This document shows, one piece after another, positions 9,381 through 17,169 of a stretch of 64,000 nucleotides of DNA. Below the pieces are notes generated by a model. It saw only the letters and a list, made by a program, of their open reading frames with translations, was not told the DNA's origin and did not search any database. The translations under genes were made by a program, and so were the position numbers. Location: assembly GCA_945868845.1 (NCBI GenBank), contig CAMBMS010000011.1:1-64000 (forward strand). The letters run 5' to 3'. Numbering within the stretch: the stretch's first letter is position 1; each line of letters starts with the position of its first letter. The stretch is from Asaia bogorensis. Its GTDB lineage: Bacteria; Pseudomonadota; Alphaproteobacteria; Acetobacterales; Acetobacteraceae.

Positions 9381-10475
9381 ATGCCGGAGCGCATTCCTGT
9401 CACGGTGCTCACCGGGTTTCTCGGCTCTGGCAAGACAACGCTGTTGAGCCGGCTACTAAAGCACCCGCTAGCGTCGCATACCGCGATCCTGATCAACGAG
9501 TTCGGCGAGGTCGGGCTCGACCACCTGCTGGTCGAGCACCTGGACGACGACACCGTGCTACTGAACGCGGGATGCCTATGTTGCACCATCCGCGGCGATC
9601 TGGTGCGTGCGCTGGCTGGGTTACAGGACCGAATGGCGCAAGGTCATTCGATCGCCCGCGTGGTGATCGAAACGACCGGGCTGGCCGACCCAGCGCCCAT
9701 TCTACAGACACTGATGGCAGACACCCTGGTATTGGGCCAGTTCTTGCTGGATGGCGTGGTGGCAACCGTCGATGCCGTCAATGGCATAGCGACGCTGGAT
9801 GCCCAGTTCGAGGCGGTGCGCCAGGCGGCAGTGGCGGACCGGCTGTTCGTCACCAAAACCGACATCGCCCCGCCCGAAATCGTCGGAGCGCTCGAGGCGC
9901 GGTTGCGGGCCCTGAACCCGGGTGCACCGCTCCACCGAGCCCACCAAGGCTGCGTGGACCCGGCCTTGGTGCTGTCGGCCGGGCCCTATGATCCCTCGGC
10001 GCGGCCCGAGGCGGTGCTACAATGGCTTAACGGCGCAGCGCATCTCCTGGGTCACACGCACCGCCACCATGACGGTCATGCCCACGACCATCATGGCCAC
10101 CACCAGCACGCGCACGACTCCAACCGGCATGACGCCCGGATACATTCGTTCTGCCTCACCTTCGACCAACCGTTGCCACTGACGGCGCTGGCCACATGGC
10201 TCGACATGATCACGTCCACCCGCGGCGACTCCCTGCTGCGGGTCAAGGGTCTGCTCAACCTCATCGGCGAGGACCGCCCGGTGGTGCTGCATGCCGTGCA
10301 GCACGTGTTCCACCCCACCGTGCAGTTGGCGGCTTGGCCCGAGGGTGACGATCGCCGCTCGCGCATTGTCTTCATCGTGCGTGACCTGCCGCGTAGCGCG
10401 ATCGAAGACAGCCTCACTGCCTTCCTGGCGGCCGGTCTCGATGCCGCTGCAGCTTTCCACCCCATTTCCACCTGA
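9381..10475 (+). CDS. COG0523/CobW-type GTPase with His-rich tail domain (first copy)
   Basis: This G3E-family P-loop GTPase is a putative metal-inserting chaperone. The ATG at 9381 gives 364 residues; a GTG at 9372, overlapping the hisI stop, is also possible. Motifs in order: Walker [16 protein letters not shown] (about 12-26), the metal-binding CxCC in [10 protein letters not shown] (about 62-71), the [11 protein letters not shown] switch (about 97-107), and the guanine-specificity element in FVTKTD, where the usual NKxD has T in place of N. A linker of about 30 residues between the GTPase and CobW_C domains is dominated by His ([20 protein letters not shown]), typical of zinc-handling members. 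It probably feeds Zn to a client enzyme when zinc is scarce. Confidence 0.88.
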   Translation: MPERIPVTVLTGFLGSGKTTLLSRLLKHPLASHTAILINEFGEVGLDHLLVEHLDDDTVLLNAGCLCCTIRGDLVRALAGLQDRMAQGHSIARVVIETTGLADPAPILQTLMADTLVLGQFLLDGVVATVDAVNGIATLDAQFEAVRQAAVADRLFVTKTDIAPPEIVGALEARLRALNPGAPLHRAHQGCVDPALVLSAGPYDPSARPEAVLQWLNGAAHLLGHTHRHHDGHAHDHHGHHQHAHDSNRHDARIHSFCLTFDQPLPLTALATWLDMITSTRGDSLLRVKGLLNLIGEDRPVVLHAVQHVFHPTVQLAAWPEGDDRRSRIVFIVRDLPRSAIEDSLTAFLAAGLDAAAAFHPIST

Positions 10476-10487
10476 GGAGACACGCCC

Positions 10488-11462
10488 ATGGACGCACCCG
10501 CCCCGATCCCCGTCACGGTGCTCACCGGCTATCTTGGCGCCGGTAAGACCACGCTGCTGAACCGCATCCTGACTGGTAACCATGGCCGCAAGTATGCCGT
10601 GGTGATCAACGAGTTCGGCGAACTCGGCGTGGACAACGACCTCGTCGTCGATGTCGACGAGGAGGTGTTCGAGATGAACAACGGCTGCATCTGCTGCACC
10701 GTACGCGGCGACCTGATCCGCATCGTCGGCAGCCTAATCAAGCGCCGGGGGCTGGACGGCATCATCATCGAGACCACCGGCCTGGCCGATCCCGCCCCGG
10801 TGGCGCAGACCTTCTTCGTCGACGAGACGGTGCGCGAACGCACGAGGCTCGACGCCATCATCACCGTGGTCGATGCCAAGCACCTGTTGGCCCGGCTGGA
10901 GGACAGCCACGAGGCGGAGGAGCAAGTGGCCTTCGCCGACGTGATCGTGCTGAACAAGACCGATCTCGTCAGCGCCGATGAACTCGCCGCCGTCGAGCGC
11001 CGCATCCGGTCCATCAATCCGCATGCAACCGTCCACCTCGCGCAGCACGGCGCGGTCCCGATCACGGAACTGCTCGACCGCGGCGCCTTCGACCTCAACC
11101 GGGTGCTGGAGATGGAGCCCGCCTTTCTCTCCGGTGGGAATGAGCACGAGCATGACGACGCGATCCATTCGGTGAGCCTGGAGGCGGAGCGGCCGCTCGA
11201 CCAGCAGCGGTTCCAGGAGTGGATCGGCGAACTGCTGATGACCAAGGGCGGCGACCTGCTGCGCACGAAGGGTATCCTCGATTTCGCCGGCGAAAATGAG
11301 CGCTTCGTGTTTCAGGCAGTGCACATGATCGCCGATGGCGACTTCGTCGGCCCGTGGCGCGACGGGGCGCCGAGGCGGTCTAAGCTGGTTTTCATCGGGC
11401 GCAGCCTCAACCGGCCGCAGTTACGCCGCGGCTTCGAGGCCTGCCTGGCCACGCAAGGCTGA
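10488..11462 (+). CDS. COG0523/CobW-type GTPase (second copy)
   Basis: A second G3E-family metallochaperone follows 12 bases after the first, with a GAGGAGA ribosome site ahead of its ATG. It has 324 residues with Walker A GYLGAGKTTLLNRIL, CxCC in [24 protein letters not shown] and a canonical NKTD. Unlike its neighbour, it has only a short His/Glu stretch (NEHEHDDAIHS) before the CobW_C domain, so metal buffering should differ. The two proteins clearly share a family but differ throughout, so they are old paralogs, not a recent duplication. Zur control is inferred from the operon's site. Confidence 0.9.
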   Translation: MDAPAPIPVTVLTGYLGAGKTTLLNRILTGNHGRKYAVVINEFGELGVDNDLVVDVDEEVFEMNNGCICCTVRGDLIRIVGSLIKRRGLDGIIIETTGLADPAPVAQTFFVDETVRERTRLDAIITVVDAKHLLARLEDSHEAEEQVAFADVIVLNKTDLVSADELAAVERRIRSINPHATVHLAQHGAVPITELLDRGAFDLNRVLEMEPAFLSGGNEHEHDDAIHSVSLEAERPLDQQRFQEWIGELLMTKGGDLLRTKGILDFAGENERFVFQAVHMIADGDFVGPWRDGAPRRSKLVFIGRSLNRPQLRRGFEACLATQG

Positions 11463-11499
11463 GCCGCCGAGGCGCCGCTTGCCGAGCCGACCGCCCACG

Positions 11500-11524
11500 C
11501 TACCCGGCGACGCGGGCTTTTTTT
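11500..11524 (+). terminator. Probable intrinsic terminator of the hisI-cobW operon
   Basis: A short GC stem (CCCG at 11503-11506 with CGGG at 11513-11516) is followed directly by a run of seven T (11518-11524). The stem is only 4 bp as drawn, so efficiency is uncertain. It lies 38 bases after the second GTPase gene and before the convergent hemW. Confidence 0.55.
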
Positions 11525-11568
11525 CGTCGTCCGCTCCACGGTAAGCCGTACCGCATCGTCACGTTTGG

Positions 11569-12729
11569 TCACCGGACCAAGGCCCCCAGCAAGGCATCCA
11601 GCCGCAATCTGCCTTCCGGCGTGGCCCGTAAAATTTCCTCGGTGTGAATGAGATATCCCTCCGCTATCGCGCGGGCTAAAATATCCGCGTCCAATGTGGC
11701 GGCGAGAGAGAGGCCCGTCCGCGTGGCAAGCCGGGCAAGGTCAATCCCCTCGGTCAGGCGCAGGCCCATCAGCAGCATTTCCCGCGCCCGGTCCTCGGGC
11801 GACAGGTTTTCCTCAGCCGTGCTACCATGGCCCTGGCGTTCCACAAGATCTGCCCAGGGTTCTGGCGCGCGATGGCGGCGCGTGGCGATCAGCTTGCCAT
11901 CCAGGCTCAAACGCCCATGCGCACCGGGGCCGATGCCGGCATAATCGACGTACCGCCAATAGGCGAGATTGTGCCGGCTTTCCGCGCCGACCCGTGCGTA
12001 GTTCGACACTTCATACGGAAGCAAACCAAATTTTTCCGCTTCTTCACCGGTTGCTTCATACAAACCCGCTGCCATCTCTGGATCAGGGAGTACAAGGTCG
12101 CCACGGCGCTGCAACGCCGCATAGGCCGTACCCGGTTCGATGGTCAGTTGGTAGAGCGAAAGATGATCGGCCGCCAGCGTCAGCGCCTGATGCAGTTCCG
12201 CTCGCCAATTGGCGAGCGTATGCCCGGGCCGGGCATAGATAAGGTCGAAGGACAGACGGGGGAAAATTTTTCGGCCCGTCTCCAGCGCCTTGATCGCCTG
12301 CGCCGCCGAATGTTCGCGGCCCAGCCCGACCAAAGCCGCGTCATCCAGACTTTGCACGCCGATGGAAACGCGATTCACCCCGGCTTCGCGAAATGCCATG
12401 AACCGCCCGGCCTCCACGCTGGTCGGGTTGGCTTCCAGGGTGATTTCGAGCGCCGGCACCGGGTCGAATAATTTTGTCGCGTCGTCAATCAGAGCCGCCA
12501 CCGTCTCCGGTTCCATCAGGCTGGGCGTGCCGCCGCCGAAGAAAATCGAGGTGAGGCGGCGCCGGCCCGAGAGGGCATTGCTTCGTGCTGCCTCCCAGGC
12601 CAGTTCGCGCCGCAACGCAGCGCGAAACCGCGCTTGCGGGATGCGCGCGCGCACATGCGAGTTGAAATCGCAATACGGACACTTGGCTAGACAAAACGGC
12701 CAGTGGATATAAAGCGCCAGGGACTCCAT
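11569..12729 (-). CDS. hemW: Radical SAM heme chaperone HemW
   Basis: HemW binds heme and passes it to membrane respiratory proteins. It resembles oxygen-independent coproporphyrinogen oxidase but lacks that activity in tested members. From ATG 12729 the 386-residue product starts MESLALYIHWPFC. The cluster motif C-x3-C-x2-C is FCLAKCPYCDF, and the SAM-binding FFGGGTPSL follows. RHNLAYW contains the HNxxYW motif that separates HemW from true HemN. A GTG at 12747 would add six residues; it abuts the start of the divergent ybaK remnant. Confidence 0.93.
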   Translation of the reverse strand: MESLALYIHWPFCLAKCPYCDFNSHVRARIPQARFRAALRRELAWEAARSNALSGRRRLTSIFFGGGTPSLMEPETVAALIDDATKLFDPVPALEITLEANPTSVEAGRFMAFREAGVNRVSIGVQSLDDAALVGLGREHSAAQAIKALETGRKIFPRLSFDLIYARPGHTLANWRAELHQALTLAADHLSLYQLTIEPGTAYAALQRRGDLVLPDPEMAAGLYEATGEEAEKFGLLPYEVSNYARVGAESRHNLAYWRYVDYAGIGPGAHGRLSLDGKLIATRRHRAPEPWADLVERQGHGSTAEENLSPEDRAREMLLMGLRLTEGIDLARLATRTGLSLAATLDADILARAIAEGYLIHTEEILRATPEGRLRLDALLGALVR

Positions 12730-12747
12730 TGCCCAGGGATACACCAC

Positions 12748-13257
12748 ATGACGCCTAAATCAGAGGGTAACGCTATATCAGGGAGCAACTCCACCGGACG
12801 CGTGCGCGCAGCATTGCTGGCGGCCAGCCATCGGGGAACGATCCTGGCGTTTCCCAATGGCACCCGCACTTCTGCCGGTGCCGCCGCCGCGGTGGGCTGC
12901 AATGTTGCACAGATCGCCCAATCAATGGTTTTCCCTACGCGCGATACAGATCCGTCGCGCCTGGTCCTGGCGCTGACCTCGGACGCCAACTAGGTGGACG
13001 CGCACGTTGCCGCCGCGATCGGTGCCCCCGTTGAACGCCGGGATGCCGACTGGGTGTGCGATGTGACTAGCTTCGCCACTAGCGGCGTTTCCCCTGTCCG
13101 CCTGCGCACCACGACGATGACGCTACTGCACGAAGACCTGTTGGCGCTGGACCCGATCTTGGCCGCCACCGGATCGCCGCATCACGTCTTTCGCACCAGC
13201 TGCGCGGAGACGCTAAGGCTGACCGGCGCCCGGGTGGCGGCGGTGCGGGTTACGTGA
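12748..13257 (+). pseudogene. YbaK/EbsC-family aminoacyl-tRNA deacylase, broken by one TAG
   Basis: From the ATG at 12748 the reading is in frame for 170 codons except for a single TAG at 12991-12993. Before it lie LAFPNGTRTSAGAAAAVGCN and VAQIAQSMVF; after it VDAHVAAAIGAPVERRDADW, SGVSPVRL and LLHEDLLALDPI. This is the trans-editing deacylase fold that clears misacylated tRNA. The family's usual Lys in the KSLVF-type motif is Gln here (QSMVF), and the GGVPPVGH-type loop has become SGVSPVRL. Loss of key residues as well as the stop supports a dead gene. No other frameshift was found, so decay seems recent. Confidence 0.75.
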
Positions 13258-13268
13258 CCCGCAAGGGA

Positions 13269-14096
13269 TCAACGTCCGATTGCGGTCTCAGCCAGGAAAG
13301 CAGCCAGCAACGCAGCACAAGTCGTGGCGTGGGAGAAGGGTAAGCCGTGCTTGGCGTTGCCGACCACGTGCAGTCGAGCATGGGGCAAGGCATTGCGGAA
13401 ATCCGCCATCAGGGAGACTGGGATAAACGGCGAAGCATCTGGGTGCAGTAGCAGAACCGGGATCTCGAGGCCGGCCAAGCGCGGACGCGTGTCGGCGCCA
13501 ACCAGGGCACGCATGCCGCGCAACAGCACATCCGGGGCGCAGGCGGCTTGCTGACTTTCGTACCAGTGCCAGGCCGCCTCGCTGATGGCGCCGCGATGAA
13601 AACGCTGGTCCATCATATGGGCGGACCAAGCGGCGGCGCTGTCCGTGCTCAGGAGCGGCTGCCAGCTCTCTACCGCTTGAATGCTAGCCCCGACATGGGC
13701 GCCATTGCTGACTGTTAGGCTGTGGAAACGTTCCGGGGCGCGCAGGGCGACATGCAGCGCGATGGTGCCACCGATGGACTCGCCCACCAGATGTGCCCGC
13801 TCGGTCCCGGTCGCATCCAGCACGGCAAAGACGTCATCGGTCAGCGTGTCGAGATCCAGTCGGCTATTGGGGCCGGGATGGGAAGACGCGCCATGCCCGC
13901 GCATATCGAAGGTGACAATGCGGTAGCGGCTCAACAGGGCAGGTAACCAGCCACGCCAGATTTCCTGGGTCGAGCCGAGGCCATGGTGGAACAGGATTGT
14001 CTCCGGTACCGGCGCCCAGGGTGGAGAACGCCAGGGCGGGGTAAGATCGACGATGTCATAATTTAGCATGTAGCCGGAAACGGAAAACTGGGGCAT
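13269..14096 (-). CDS. Alpha/beta hydrolase (lactonase/esterase-like)
   Basis: The 275-residue protein has HHGLGSTQEIW (HG oxyanion motif, about 38-48), DMRGHGASSHPG (about 70-81), the nucleophile elbow VGESIGGTI (Ser near 106), an acid in LLHPDASPF (about 222) and a C-terminal His in NAKHGLPFSH. This arrangement is like 3-oxoadipate enol-lactonase and related esterases. No pathway neighbours fix the substrate. It faces the ybaK remnant tail to tail with an 11-base gap. Confidence 0.8.
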   Translation of the reverse strand: MPQFSVSGYMLNYDIVDLTPPWRSPPWAPVPETILFHHGLGSTQEIWRGWLPALLSRYRIVTFDMRGHGASSHPGPNSRLDLDTLTDDVFAVLDATGTERAHLVGESIGGTIALHVALRAPERFHSLTVSNGAHVGASIQAVESWQPLLSTDSAAAWSAHMMDQRFHRGAISEAAWHWYESQQAACAPDVLLRGMRALVGADTRPRLAGLEIPVLLLHPDASPFIPVSLMADFRNALPHARLHVVGNAKHGLPFSHATTCAALLAAFLAETAIGR

Positions 14097-14120
14097 CGCG
14101 GGACTTTCAGCAGCAGCCTG

Positions 14121-14735
14121 TCAGGCGGGGTGAGTGGTGTGGGGCGCGCGCAGTTGCAGATTGTCAAAGCGGGGATTGCGCGGCTGATACAGGGCGGTTT
14201 GCGGTGCCCAGGCCAGATCCCGTTTTTCGGCCTCACCTAACGCGCGGGCGATTTCCTGGCGGCGAACGCGGATGGTGAACAGCAAGGCGGAAACACGGGC
14301 AGTACGTTCCTGCAGCACGACATTCAGCCAACCGGGTTGCAGGTGCCGCGCGGTGCATTTCCCATTCGGGCCCATCTGCACGATGCTGAGCCTGGAGGGG
14401 GAGAGAGCCAGCAACTCGCTGTGCCGCATGCCGCGCAGATGCACGGCGAACAGAATGAGAAAAGGCCCGATTTCCAGCGCCGCAAAGATCGCCACCGGCC
14501 AGTCGCCCAAGAGCCAGAAGCGCAACACCGTCAACCCGGTCGCCCCCAGCAGGCCGAGCACCAGCCAGCACCAACCGCGCGCGGTGAGGTTACGATGCGG
14601 CACAATCAACGCCTCGAATAGATTTTCTTCCGTGGCTTCCGCGTGCATGGCGGAAATGGAACGCGCAAGTACTGGCATTGTCCAGCGGAAACGGGGCTTG
14701 CGGCCGGGACCATGGCTGGAGGACAAAGGCGTCAT
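14121..14735 (-). CDS. DUF2244 membrane protein
   Basis: The 204-residue reading starts at ATG 14735 (MTPLSSSHGPGRKPRF). A longer upstream frame only shadows nth. The body fits DUF2244: ALIVPHRNLTARG, two adjacent membrane segments (WLVLGLLGATGLTVLRFWLL and AIFAALEIGPFLILFAVHL), then a soluble C-terminal domain with ERTARVSALLFTIRVRRQEI and AREIARALGEAE-like features. The family is found across alphaproteobacteria beside nth, often downstream of cox genes, and its function is not established. Its ATG overlaps an upstream in-frame ATG of the divergent nth gene (shared CATG), so the two genes share their 5' region. Confidence 0.75.
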   Translation of the reverse strand: MTPLSSSHGPGRKPRFRWTMPVLARSISAMHAEATEENLFEALIVPHRNLTARGWCWLVLGLLGATGLTVLRFWLLGDWPVAIFAALEIGPFLILFAVHLRGMRHSELLALSPSRLSIVQMGPNGKCTARHLQPGWLNVVLQERTARVSALLFTIRVRRQEIARALGEAEKRDLAWAPQTALYQPRNPRFDNLQLRAPHTTHPA

Positions 14736-14787
14736 GGTAGTCTCGGCAGATTGCAAACCACCACGAAAACCCCGGCATCCAAGCAAA

Positions 14788-15438
14788 ATGCCGGCGGCGG
14801 ATGTGAAAAAATTTATTGCCGCCCTGGCGGCGGTCAATCCCAATCCGCAAACCGAGTTGATATACGAAACACCCTTCACCTTGCTGGTGGCGGTGGTGTT
14901 GTCGGCACAGGCGACCGATGTCTCGGTTAATAAGGCGACACGCACCCTGTATGCTGAAGCCGCTACGCCGGAAGCTATGCTGGCCCTCGGTGTGAAGGGG
15001 GTTGCGCGGCATATCCGTTCCATCGGGCTGTGGCAGGGCAAAGCCCGCAATGTGGTCGCATTATCACACATCCTACTGGAGCAGCATGGCGGAGAGGTTC
15101 CGCATGACCGCGCCGCGCTGGAGGCATTACCCGGCGTCGGGCGCAAGACGGCCAATGTCGTGCTGAATGTCGCTTTTGGCGAGCCAACTATGGCGGTGGA
15201 TACGCATATCTTTCGCATCGGCAACCGCACCGGCCTGGCACCCGGTAAAACACCGCGCGCGGTGGAGGATGGGCTTGTGGCGCGCCTGCCGGCGGCAACG
15301 ATGGGCGATGCGCATCACTGGCTGATCCTGCATGGCCGCTATACTTGTACCGCGCGTCGCCCTGCCTGTTTTCGCTGCGTCGCCGCAGCCTGGTGTCGAT
15401 ATCCTGATAAGACTGAGCAGAGTGAACCGATAGGCTGA
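14788..15438 (+). CDS. nth: Endonuclease III
   Basis: This base-excision-repair glycosylase/AP lyase removes oxidised pyrimidines. The 216-residue product (from ATG 14788; 14734 would add 18 residues) has VLSAQATDVSVNKAT, the helix-hairpin-helix LPGVGRKTANVVL with the catalytic Lys, VDTHIFRIGNR with the catalytic Asp, and a C-terminal [4Fe-4S] site with exact C-x6-C-x2-C-x5-C spacing (CTARRPACFRCVAAAWC). All active-site parts are present. It is divergent from the DUF2244 gene. Confidence 0.95.
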   Translation: MPAADVKKFIAALAAVNPNPQTELIYETPFTLLVAVVLSAQATDVSVNKATRTLYAEAATPEAMLALGVKGVARHIRSIGLWQGKARNVVALSHILLEQHGGEVPHDRAALEALPGVGRKTANVVLNVAFGEPTMAVDTHIFRIGNRTGLAPGKTPRAVEDGLVARLPAATMGDAHHWLILHGRYTCTARRPACFRCVAAAWCRYPDKTEQSEPIG

Positions 15439-15728
15439 AATATGAATTTCATACATTTTTATACAAAATATATCTAAGACAATTCTTGGCCAAACCGATG
15501 GCATCGTCGCCAATCTCACGAACTAGCGATAATCAGAAAGAAATCATGCTGTTCGTCGAGTTAGAGATTATCTTCGAGAGTCTTTAGAGAACTAAACGGA
15601 TTTTTAGTTTGTTCCATCTATAATGAAAGTAAATTATGGATGCATATAATTTTTTCATTAATTACTACGCACTTGATTGGGGGCTAACCGCCCTGGCTTT
15701 GACCAGGGCCGGCGGAAAAGAGTGAGAC
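15439..15728. other. AT-rich intergenic stretch with a stem-loop
   Basis: This stretch between nth and trpS is much richer in A and T than its surroundings, especially 15440-15660, and holds no credible gene. A small inverted repeat (GAAAT/ATTTC) lies at 15437-15450. A 6-bp GC stem, CCCTGG (15691-15696) with CCAGGG (15703-15708) and loop CTTTGA, sits just upstream of the cold-shock-like stub. Such AT-rich DNA is a natural landing place for GapR or silencing proteins, or a trace of transfer; neither can be shown here. Confidence 0.5.
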
Positions 15729-15788
15729 ATGATGGCAGCTCGTGCTGTGCAGTGGTTCAACTCTGATACTGTCGGTCTGGCGGTTTAG
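15729..15788 (+). pseudogene. Cold-shock-protein-like stub
   Basis: A 19-codon reading MMAARAVQWFNSDTVGLAV ends in TAG. AVQWFNSDTVGLAV looks like the CspA start TVKWFNxxKGFGFI with the RNP-1 half damaged. A stem-loop and a purine-rich stretch (AAAAGAGTGAGAC) lie just upstream, as in csp leaders. It is most likely the decayed 5' end of a csp gene. A real micropeptide is possible but less likely. Confidence 0.35.
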
Positions 15789-15869
15789 AAAGCCTAAATG
15801 CATTTAAAGTCGTGGCATCGTCATAGGCCACTATATTTTGTGTAAAATTTCGCATTTTAGGATTTCGCC

Positions 15870-16868
15870 CTACGTGCGCAGGAACCCGACCAGGCGCTCG
15901 GCTTCCGCGACGATGGGATCGGCGATGGCGGCGGCCCGGTGGGCACCGTCGCGTAGTACCGCATCGATCGCCGCAGGATCAGCCAGCAATCTGCGGGTCT
16001 CCTCTGCGATCGGCGCCAGCTTCGCCACCATCAGATCGGCCAGTACCTGCTTGAAGGCGCCAAAGCCCTTACCCCCGTGCTCGGCCAGCACGCCCTGATG
16101 GTCGGTCCCCGCGAGAGCGGCATAGATCCCCACCAGATTGCGCGCCTCCGCTCGCCCCTCCAAACCGGGCAGTTCCGAGGGTAACGGGTTAGGATCCGTC
16201 TTCGCCCGACGGATCTTCAGGGCGATGGTGTCGGCATCGTCGTTCAGATTGATCCGGCTCTGCTCCGACGGGTCGGATTTCGACATTTTCTTCGTCCCGT
16301 CTCGCAAGCTCATCACCCGCGCCCCCGGGCCTAGGATCAGCGGCTCGATATTGGGGAAGAAATTCACCCCGTAATCGTGGTTAAATTTTTGCGCGATGTC
16401 GTTGGCGAGTTCCAAATGCTGCTTCTGGTCGTCCCCCACCGGCACGCGGGTCGCGTGATAGGCATGGATGTCCGCGGCCATCAGGTTCGGATAGACATAG
16501 AGACCCGTGGACGCGGCCTCCCGGTCCTTACCGGCCTTGTCCTTGAACTGCGTCATCCGGTTCAGCCAGCCCAAGCGGGCCACACAATTGAAGACCCAGG
16601 CCAGCTGTGCGTGAGCGCGCACCTGCGATTGCAGGAACAGAATATGCTTACGCGCATCCACCCCGCAGGCCAGCAGAACCGCCGCCATCTCCCGCGTTTG
16701 CTGCGCCAGCTCCGCCGGATTCTGCCAGACCGTGATGGCGTGCAAATCGACCACGCACCAAATGCATTCATGAGTAACCTGCAAATCCACCCAATTGCGG
16801 ATCGCGCCCAGGTAATTGCCGAGCGTGGGAATGCCTGAAGGCTGGATGCCAGAAAAAATGCGCTGCAT
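15870..16868 (-). CDS. trpS: Tryptophanyl-tRNA synthetase
   Basis: This class-I synthetase charges tRNA-Trp. The ATG at 16868 gives 332 residues starting [20 protein letters not shown], which contains the HIGH-equivalent TLGN. Further upstream in-frame codons do not fit the family. The catalytic loop KMSKS is seen in [12 protein letters not shown] (about 195). LDLHAIT-type (VVDLHAIT) and MTQFKDKAG blocks are typical of bacterial TrpRS. Length is normal. No leader peptide or T-box-like structure was evident upstream. Confidence 0.96.
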   Translation of the reverse strand: MQRIFSGIQPSGIPTLGNYLGAIRNWVDLQVTHECIWCVVDLHAITVWQNPAELAQQTREMAAVLLACGVDARKHILFLQSQVRAHAQLAWVFNCVARLGWLNRMTQFKDKAGKDREAASTGLYVYPNLMAADIHAYHATRVPVGDDQKQHLELANDIAQKFNHDYGVNFFPNIEPLILGPGARVMSLRDGTKKMSKSDPSEQSRINLNDDADTIALKIRRAKTDPNPLPSELPGLEGRAEARNLVGIYAALAGTDHQGVLAEHGGKGFGAFKQVLADLMVAKLAPIAEETRRLLADPAAIDAVLRDGAHRAAAIADPIVAEAERLVGFLRT

Positions 16869-17020
16869 GGGAACCCGGTATGATTGAAGCGTGCTGTCAT
16901 TCCGCCGAACCACGCGCGCGGTCAAGTGCCTACGCCGGGGGATAAGTGGGAAGCAATCACGATCGGGAGCTCTGCCCCTGAACTTCGCCAAGGCCAGGGT
17001 CCCTGGAACCGGTCCGTTTG

Positions 17021-17097
17021 GGCAGAAGGAAGCAGGAGCCTATCAAGGCTGTACAACGACCGTACAACGGCCGTGTGGGCTCCTGCTTCCTTCTGCC
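17021..17097. repeat. Perfect 20-bp inverted repeat with a repeated core
   Basis: GGCAGAAGGAAGCAGGAGCC (17021-17040) is exactly complementary to 17078-17097. The 37-base loop contains two near-identical units, GTACAACGACC and GTACAACGGCC (17051-17072). Transcribed from either strand this would fold into a long stable hairpin. It lies between trpS and the TcuA-like gene, both leftward. It could be a terminator, a small non-autonomous element or an integration site. There is no T-run after either arm. Confidence 0.8.
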
Positions 17098-17111
17098 TGC
17101 ATGAATAGCTC

Positions 17112-17156
17112 TAAGGGGCCTCACCCCTTGGCGAGTCCAGGGCAGAGCCCTGGCCT
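17112..17156. repeat. GC-rich intergenic palindromes
   Basis: Two nested pairings are visible: AAGGGG with CCCCTT (17113-17130) and CCAGGGC with GCCCTGG (17137-17153, around an AGA core). The same general pattern (G-run, short core, C-run, then CCTT) recurs in other intergenic gaps of the window. It sits directly downstream of the TcuA-like gene and may serve as its terminator. Confidence 0.5.
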
Positions 17157-17169
17157 TGCTTTCTTCCAC

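Noticed and set aside
17051-17072. CRISPR-like repeats in the hairpin loop.
   Set aside because: Only two short units with no spacer; no cas genes in the window.
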